Origin: Actinidia chinensis
Lineage: Eukaryota; Streptophyta; Magnoliopsida; Ericales; Actinidiaceae
Direction of reading: 5' to 3'
Length of the DNA: 22,810 nt
Assembly (NCBI GenBank): GCA_009663005.1
Contig: VIGQ01001111.1
Coordinates: 20,001-42,810, forward strand
In this document: positions 16,858 through 22,810 of the stretch, piece after piece
Numbering within the stretch: position 1 is the stretch's first letter
Layout of the letters: each line of letters starts with the position of its first letter
The notes under the pieces: generated by a model
Database searches by the model: none
What the model saw: only the letters and a program-made list of their open reading frames with translations
Told to the model about the DNA's origin: nothing
Program-made: the position numbers and the translations under genes

Positions 16858-18395
16858 AATAGGCCTGAAGTATAAGCTTAGGGAAACAGATAACCTTATG
16901 CAAAGCAACCTGAGGATGATGAGTTTTAAAGTATTCCAATTAAGATAGCTGATATTTTGAAGGGGAGATACACCAAGCAATAGAATCAGTTAATGAGACT
17001 TAGATGAGGAGGCAAGTCCATACTCATTACAAAAAATTTGGCCATTAGAAGGAATACCTGAGATAGAAGCGAAATCAGAATCCCAATGATGATTTAACAA
17101 AAGGACCGAGCAATAGGTCTAAAGGCTTGAAAACAATTTCCTCCAAAACGAGCAGCAATCCACCAAAGGAGCTTACAGTCAATCGCAATAATCGGTCTTA
17201 ACCACTGAATCTTAGAGGAATTTTGACCCCATTATATCCAAATATAGCAACACAGTTCCAACCAACCCTCTTCTAATACCAAGCTTCCCTCGTTTTTAGG
17301 CTGCATATAATGACCAAGTTAACTTTATTGGAGTGCCAGAAAATCTTAGAGCCTACCCATAAAAATTCCTTAAGCAACCTTCTCAACAAGAGAACACATA
17401 GACTTAGGGGCAAATTGGAGGGGGGGGGCCATTGGTATACGAAGTATAGTCTTGATAATTGAAGCAGTTATCCAATCAATGAGAGGTTGAGAATTCAGAA
17501 GTAGTAAGCTTAGTAGAGATAGAGACACACCCAAATATCTGACAGAAGAGGACCACATTGAAATCTAGGCAATCCACCAAAGGGAAAGCCCTAAGCCTTA
17601 TCATGATTAGCAATACCACCAAAATAAAGTCTAATTGTTACCTTTATTAGGTGGAGACCAGAGAATTTAGAAAGTCACTCAATCAGAGAATAGCACAATT
17701 TGATAAGATGCATAATAAGGAGAGCAGTGGAGATGACAGATGATCAACCAAATAAATGTGTAATACCCAAATCTTGCAGTTAGCTGAGAGATCTAAAATG
17801 CAGGACCTCAAAAGGAATTCTATGTAAAAATAAAAAGACCAGGAGAGAAAGTCTCAAAACCTTTATCACCATGGGAAAACCATGCAAAGCCCCATAAATA
17901 GAGATAAGAAAAATTTGGGAGTATTAAGTGTCCTTTCGGGGAAGTGAAAAGTTGCCAAAATATCAAGGAATAGGCTGCAGGGGGGACTGGGGTATGCCTT
18001 CACAATGTCTATTTCCATTGGCAGAACTAGGAGGAAAGATTGAATCTTTAAAATTCATCCGAAGCTCTTGCATCAGAAGGATTTGATCAAATATGGACCT
18101 ACCCGAATAAAGGCAGTCTGACAAGAGAAAATATAATAGTGTATAACAGCCTTTCAGCCTTTATTCGTAAAAGGCTCAAAAAGATCACCTTGGTAGACGT
18201 ATTACAAACAGCAATAAGCACGTATTCTTCATAGAATGGGGATTGTGAACTTTAGTAGCGAGGCAATGTTAATAGATTGAGATACCCTACCAGAGACAGA
18301 GGACAGACTTGATAGGACCTTAAAATCAGCTACCGGTAATATCCCATGTGCTCTTGAATTAACTAAGTGTTACCATCATGCCAAGGAGCCTGATG
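16858..18395 (-). pseudogene. R2: frame-broken duplicate of R1
   Basis: Every candidate exon of R1 has an alignable trace here but each is disrupted. The 37-codon exon is missing its middle, the long exon carries several stops and shifts (though LIKLCYSLIE is still readable), and the 51-codon exon has lost about 60 bases. Most differences are single-base indels. A G9 run (17419-17427) replaces part of the array unit. It is either a decayed copy or a poorly polished one. Confidence 0.5.
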
Positions 18396-18447
18396 CATTT
18401 AGAGAAAAAGTGTGAACACTCTTAATTCAGAATCAGAACAATCCACA

Positions 18448-18576
18448 TCAAGGGGAGATAGCTGCGGACTCATTAAGACAAGGAGAGATAAATTCAACAA
18501 CTCTAGAAGAGCACTCAAGAGGATCGGTGTAGCCCACAACCAAGAATACCTTGACCATACAGCTAACAATATTCTT
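18448..18576 (-). CDS. Candidate terminal exon, 42 codons
   Basis: After gatgatgttatag (18577 onward) the frame reads KNIVSCMVKVFLVVGYTDPL then ECSSRVVEFISPCLNESAAI, SP and TGA at 18450-18448. The composition is balanced. The plus strand of the same stretch is also open for 22 codons (GEIAADSLRQGEINSTTLEE), so the true coding strand is uncertain. Family unknown. Confidence 0.33.
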   Translation of the reverse strand, partial: KNIVSCMVKVFLVVGYTDPLECSSRVVEFISPCLNESAAISP

Positions 18577-18645
18577 CTATAACATCATCGCTAATAGTTC
18601 CTAAATAGACAAATATATTCGAGTTTTGTCCGTGCGACCTCTCAC

Positions 18646-18735
18646 TTTTTTGTGTGAAATAAGTTGTATTTTGATCCCCAAGCTTGAGACATTCTCCCTA
18701 GACCTTCTTGCTTATAAAAAAACTTCCTCAAGTCA
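18646..18735 (-). CDS. Candidate exon, 29 codons
   Basis: The acceptor atttttctctttag and donor AA|GTGAGA are both good. The frame reads DLRKFFYKQEGLGRMSQAWG then SKYNLFHTK with two bases over. The phase (in 2, out 2) fits neither neighbour as written, which argues for a missing exon, an indel or a false call. Confidence 0.28.
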
Positions 18736-18879
18736 CTAAAGAGAAAAATAGAAGTTGGATGTTTTTCGTAAGCAAACCAATAAAGAAAAACATAGCGATG
18801 AGACTTGGATAGTCAAAACTGAAAACTGCCCCTCAAGATTTCTGTTTGCCTCAGAAACTCTAGTAGAAATTTTAAGTAC

Positions 18880-19003
18880 TGAGAGCGGTAGCTTCTGCAG
18901 ACTCCACCTTGAGGGATTGAGAGTTAGAGCATAGCTGATACATAGAGCCAATTGACTGGTTTGGCTCAAACATTAGCAACAAAGAATACCAAATACAGGA
19001 TTC
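18880..19003 (-). CDS. Candidate exon, 41 codons
   Basis: The acceptor ttctgggtcag precedes ESCIWYSLLLMFEPNQSIGS, then MYQLCSNSQSLKVESAEATA and L, ending at A|GTACTT. The rich Ser/Gln/Glu/Ala content is not explained by T-richness. Phase 0 in, 1 out. An internal AAG|GTGGAG could be an alternative donor. Not recognised. Confidence 0.38.
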
Positions 19004-19600
19004 CTGACCCAGAAATTGAAGAACTTAAAAGGTGTAGGAGTACGAAGAAACCCTAGGACTTTATCATAACATAACCTGGGATATGGATCAGAACCACCAT
19101 GGCGGAGAAAAATTAGCCCCCAGAATCAGGGAAAGAAACCAGCCAAACACTATGTTACCTTGTCAGTTTAATGAGAATGAAAAAGAAGGCTTAATGACTC
19201 TAGTAACTTGTTAGCAGAATGGAATGGAACTCCATAAAGCAATTCTCAACGAGGCAAGCCTAATCCAAATCGGAATGGAACTGATATTATCATGATCTTC
19301 CGTTAGGAGATCAAGGTTTAAGGAGAAAGCCAAAGAATTGCAAAATATAGCCACTGCTTTCAAGAACAAAAGGTGCTATTTCCCCCAAAAAAAGCTTTCC
19401 ATCTGAACCTGACAAAATTCTCTATAGCTGAAGGAAGCTGGTGACCAAAGCAACAAAGATACTAGAGCATGTTGGGTATCCTGTGTTGGCACCATGCACG
19501 AGCGTGCTGGAAGGGTCCTGGGCTACCTTAATTGAAGAAGGCCAGGCGGAGGGGACACATCGGATGAGTACGATCCCTTCAAAGAAAAAATATGGACAAA
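19004..19600. other. Mostly noncoding; telo-box and GC-richer patch
   Basis: Contains an AAACCCTA telo-box (about 19049) and a Kozak-like ccaccATGGCGGAG at about 19096 that stops after five codons (MAEKN). A GC-richer stretch at 19480-19580 has no homology to 5.6 kb and marks the left junction of the 19.6-kb duplicate. No gene is supported. Confidence 0.4.
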
Positions 19601-20431
19601 AACATAACAGAAAATACTGATTTAACAATCCCACTGCATTGCGGTTGAAAGCTGATTCGATGTGATGCGTGCGACAAAAATCTCTTGTAGGACAAAATAG
19701 CAACTAATCTGCCACAATAAGAATTCTTCAAATGTTGCCAAACCAACTCGATTCTTGCCAACAAACAAAATAGAAGACAACAAACAGGCTACCTCTACTC
19801 TTTCTCTCTCTCCTCTCCCATAACACCAAAGGGGGAATGACACTGCTGAAATGAGATTGGATGGTTAGTATCCAACAACTTACATTGTAGAGTAGTTCTA
19901 CTTGAAGATTAGGAAATTTGAAAAGAAGGAAATAAAATAAAAGGCAGAATTCAAACTTCACACTTACTAAATACCACGAACCCTTGATGTCCTTTTAATT
20001 AGCTGGAGGCGTCAATACTTAAAAGGCAAGGACCTGAAAAAACCTTTATTAATCTTTTGCTATTTGAATATGACAAGGAAGCCTCCATTCAATCCTGAAT
20101 TGTGAATAAACCTGTGAACCTCAAGCAAGAAGAATCTAGCATAATAACAGATTATGGGTTAAAATAATTCTCCAAAAATAACAATGCACCACTTTGCTTC
20201 AAAATGATAGAGTAAAAACAATGAGAGTAAGTGAGACAGAGAGAGAGAGAGAGAGTTGCCTGACATGAGGGGTGACTGCTTGGGCTCGCCATAAAATGCC
20301 TCCCACTGCAATTGTAAAGAATATAAATTCAAGTCGGACAGGCAAAATGGATTAGGAAGTTAGGTACATTTTAATCTACCTTGCAACCCCCTTCAAGAAT
20401 CATGGATTAGCCGACAGAGAAAATAGCCTTA
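19601..20431 (-). pseudogene. Segmental duplication, copy 2: decayed copy of 5713-6537
   Basis: Aligned in order with 5713-6537. The acceptor and end of the 44-nt exon are still visible on the minus strand near 20260-20310, and the last-exon acceptor near 20115, but indels break both frames. The upstream exon (6539-6604) is absent: at 20431 similarity ends just at the intron side of that exon's donor. Overlapping short minus-strand frames at 19.4-19.96 kb are not conserved in copy 1. Confidence 0.6.
20236..20256. repeat. (GA)n microsatellite
   Basis: acagagagagagagagagagag, equivalent in position to the shorter GA tract at 6342-6361 in copy 1. Confidence 0.9.
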
Positions 20432-21501
20432 TTGTTTAATATTATTAAGTTAAGTAAAGAGTGAGCACAACTTGATACACATAAGGATAAAGATTCAAAC
20501 AAAGTGAAGGAAACACTTGGAAAATTACGCGATCTCACCTCACACAACAGAAATCAGTTTTCAAGTTTTCTATTCATCCATACTAAAAAAGGTGAACAAT
20601 TACTTAACAAAATTGGACCTTACAGATAAAGCATGTATGTGAAGAAAGCAACACCTCGAGCAAGCCATCTAAAGTCTTATGAGGAGACTTTAGCCGCAAA
20701 GAGTAAAGGATCAACAATAAATTATAGGATATCAGACTGCGGGTCTAGAGGGTAACGATTATTAACCTTGTGCCAATGAAAGCCCTAAATTGAGATTGCT
20801 CTCGTGGAGCTATTTAGACGGCAAAAAAGGTGGATCTGTCTGCTTTATGACAGCCAGAGATAGTTCATAATTGCACCCTTCCCTCTTTATCACTTACTGG
20901 GCAAACTGAAACTATTAAATCACAAAGAATAATCAAAGAATAACAAAACAAACAACCATGCCAGAGTCAAATGGCACTAAAGCATGTATGTAGACGATCC
21001 TGTATAATTCAATTTAGTAAAAAATCAGAATTGGTTGAGAATATAGAACATAAAATAAAATAAGAAATTCAATACCCTGGCTCAAGGGAGACAAAAAACT
21101 ATTAAGGCTCAAAATCAACACACTAAAATTAAACAAAAATTTGTCAAAAATAAAAAGGTGGAGGAATAAATATCATGTCAACAAAAGAAAGAACAATATG
21201 ATAAGAAATGGATAAGTAGATGAAGATTCCGAGAAGCTGTTAATATACCTATAATTAAATAAAAACATTCTAAACACCATATAGGACAAACTTAAGCTGG
21301 TCAAGTATTTTAGAAAACCTCCTAACGAGATTGAATCCGGTAGTCGCAGAGCTGACTACAAAATCCCATAGCAATGTCATATACCAAAAATAATTTATTG
21401 AACAACATATGATGAAACAAATTATTTATGAATGAAAGATAAAGAAATTGGCAACTTCAAAAAGTAAACTTGAAAAACATAAAATGAAAAATAAATAAGA
21501 A
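20432..21501. other. Noncoding with one weak minus-strand exon trace
   Basis: On the minus strand at about 20782-20829, a 46-nt open patch (PREQSQFRAFIGT) lies between an AG and GTTAAT, and a textbook GTAAGTG donor sits near 20893. They do not assemble into a gene I can defend. The rest is AT-rich with no repeat partner seen. Confidence 0.4.
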
Positions 21502-21708
21502 ATGAAGACTCCGGAATTTTGGAAATTGAAAGCACCACAAGCTCAACAGATGGAAAGGGAAGAGTTCTTAGAAAAACCGCTTGCAGAAGATAAACTGAAG
21601 GACTCGTCAATTTGCGAGACATTCAATGAATGTAACCAGAAGCAATTAAAAATAGAAGGAACAATATCCAGAAAAAATAGAAGGAAAAAGTTACACCACC
21701 AAAAGTAG
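21502..21708 (+). CDS. Possible plus-strand coding fragment, 68 codons
   Basis: The frame starts MKTPEFWKLKAPQAQQMERE and continues with Glu/Lys/Asn-rich sequence ending KNRRKKLHHQK. Its hydrophilic, coiled-coil-like composition is what purine-rich DNA gives by default, and the opposite strand is also open (SLNVSQIDESFSLSSASGFS), so the evidence is weak. No domain was recognised. Confidence 0.18.
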   Translation: MKTPEFWKLKAPQAQQMEREEFLEKPLAEDKLKDSSICETFNECNQKQLKIEGTISRKNRRKKLHHQK

Positions 21709-22810
21709 TTTTGGTAAGTAGAAAGAGAAAGCGAAACTATAATTTGATAATGATAAAAAAACAGGGGCATGCAAGACTACTAAATTGAACTGTCAAAGAT
21801 CCATAACGATTAATTGTATCTTTGACGGTTCTGTGCGCCTAAAAGAAAAAACCATACACTATTATAAATAGATCAATATTGATATTGCCAAAATTAATAC
21901 AGGAAAACAACAGACTTAATATTTTTTAGCTTTCATAGATTGGAAGCATTTTAAGTTCTCAGTCTACCAAAGCACACAGTGACCAACGAAAATCGAAAGT
22001 GATTGAAAAATGATCAACACAGAAAATAGCTTTTCAATAAAAAAAATGGCCAAAGTAAACTAAGTTATGGAAATAGTAAACTAAATACCTTATATACTCG
22101 CTGAACAATCATATGTCTAATCAAAATTCAGGCCTCACACTACCCATCCATTGCCTTTGGTTAGCCGTGTACGTGGTTAGTCTTATTAGAAAAGGGAGGG
22201 ATGGGGGAGAATTTATCTACAAAGTGGACATCTTAGGCCCATCAGTAATAGGAAACAACAAATGGCTAGAGCCATTCCAAAAAATTGGAAAAAAAAGGAT
22301 CTAAACCTTGATAAATGGTGCCCTTACATACCATCTGAAAGAGACAAGCTCACCACAAACACATCAGGTTCATAGTTCAAGCTGATTGGTTGTCATTGTC
22401 GTTCTAATCATCGGCACATTTTCTTGAACAGAACCATTAAGGATGAAGTACTGAAACATAACTTTTAATACCTGAAACATGGAAACGTTTAACCTTAGTT
22501 TCATAGAACATGTAGGCACACAAATTCAGATGGACAAGAATTACGAGGACAGTTGAAATGCAGCAGATATGCAGATTTCCTATCATCACAAAAGAAAAAT
22601 GTAGTCAATCATCTATCGCCTTAAATAAAAGCAAAGTGTATAAAAATTTCTTGCCCAAAAAATCGTTAAAAGGAAAGAGGATTTTGTAAAGCATCACCAT
22701 AAAATCTAAAAGTTTTGGAAGGATAGATGTAATCTCCACATATTGTTGAGAAAAACTCACCAAAATTGTAGAAGATGTGTAGATGGCAATTGTAAGTCAT
22801 AACTGCCAAA
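21709..22810. other. Noncoding, nothing recognised apart from one hairpin
   Basis: AT-rich sequence. The 63-codon plus-strand frame at 22113-22304 has a mixed composition (GEFIYKVDILGPSVIGNNKW) but no flanking signals. I cannot support it as a gene. Confidence 0.45.
21788..21830. repeat. 13-bp-arm inverted repeat
   Basis: aactgtcaaagat (21788-21800) pairs with atctttgacggtt (21818-21830), with a single G-T wobble and a 17-nt loop. No flanking duplication was noted. Confidence 0.85.

Noticed and set aside
19422..19961. Four overlapping minus-strand open frames of 61-93 codons
   Set aside because: They are frame shadows over a T-rich duplicate; the equivalent frames in copy 1 (5.7-6.0 kb) are not conserved.

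Overview
The window looks like nuclear DNA from a flowering plant, though this is an inference. It is strongly AT-rich and has no long open frame on either strand. It carries CT/GA microsatellites, a CT-rich stretch like plant core promoters, two AAACCCTA telo-box motifs, a hAT-type MITE-like end motif, and short candidate exons flanked by GT/AG sites. No bacterial gene, operon, CRISPR array or phage gene is visible, and there is no complete gene. The minus strand is pyrimidine-rich, so it has few stop codons by chance; every minus-strand exon call here is discounted for that.

Layout, left to right. Positions 1-2.5 kb are intergenic-like, with a perfect 17-bp-arm hairpin and a 97-codon plus-strand ORF of unknown nature. 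Positions 2.5-4.0 kb hold two diverged tandem copies of one noncoding unit. Positions 5.7-7.1 kb hold the best candidate gene (minus strand, several small phase-compatible exons, unknown family). Its 3' half (5713-6537) is repeated at 19601-20431 as a decayed copy. Positions 7.7-8.3 kb hold the likely 3' end of a second minus-strand gene. Positions 8.6-9.66 kb are a hairpin-rich block resembling an LTR or non-autonomous transposon, including a 202-bp segment bounded by 12-bp perfect inverted repeats. Positions 7.2-7.4 and 10.2-10.5 kb share a diverged direct repeat on either side of that block. Positions 10.5-12.4 kb are low-complexity noncoding sequence. Positions 12.41-12.68 kb are a likely hAT-type MITE. 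Positions 12.84-13.2 kb are CT-rich and promoter-like. Positions 13.44-15.25 kb (R1) and 16.86-18.40 kb (R2) are a tandem duplication. R1 has candidate minus-strand exons and R2 is their frame-broken copy. Between them lies a ~150-bp-period array. Positions 18.4-19.0 kb hold three more minus-strand candidate exons. The remainder, to 22.8 kb, is mostly noncoding.

The main theme is repeated local duplication of exon/intron blocks on the minus strand, with copies differing largely by single-base insertions and deletions. Two explanations remain open. One is old pseudogene copies. The other is unpolished long-read sequence, because in two places removing one base from a homopolymer restores an exon phase that fits its neighbours. 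No protein family was recognised, so gene symbols are left empty.
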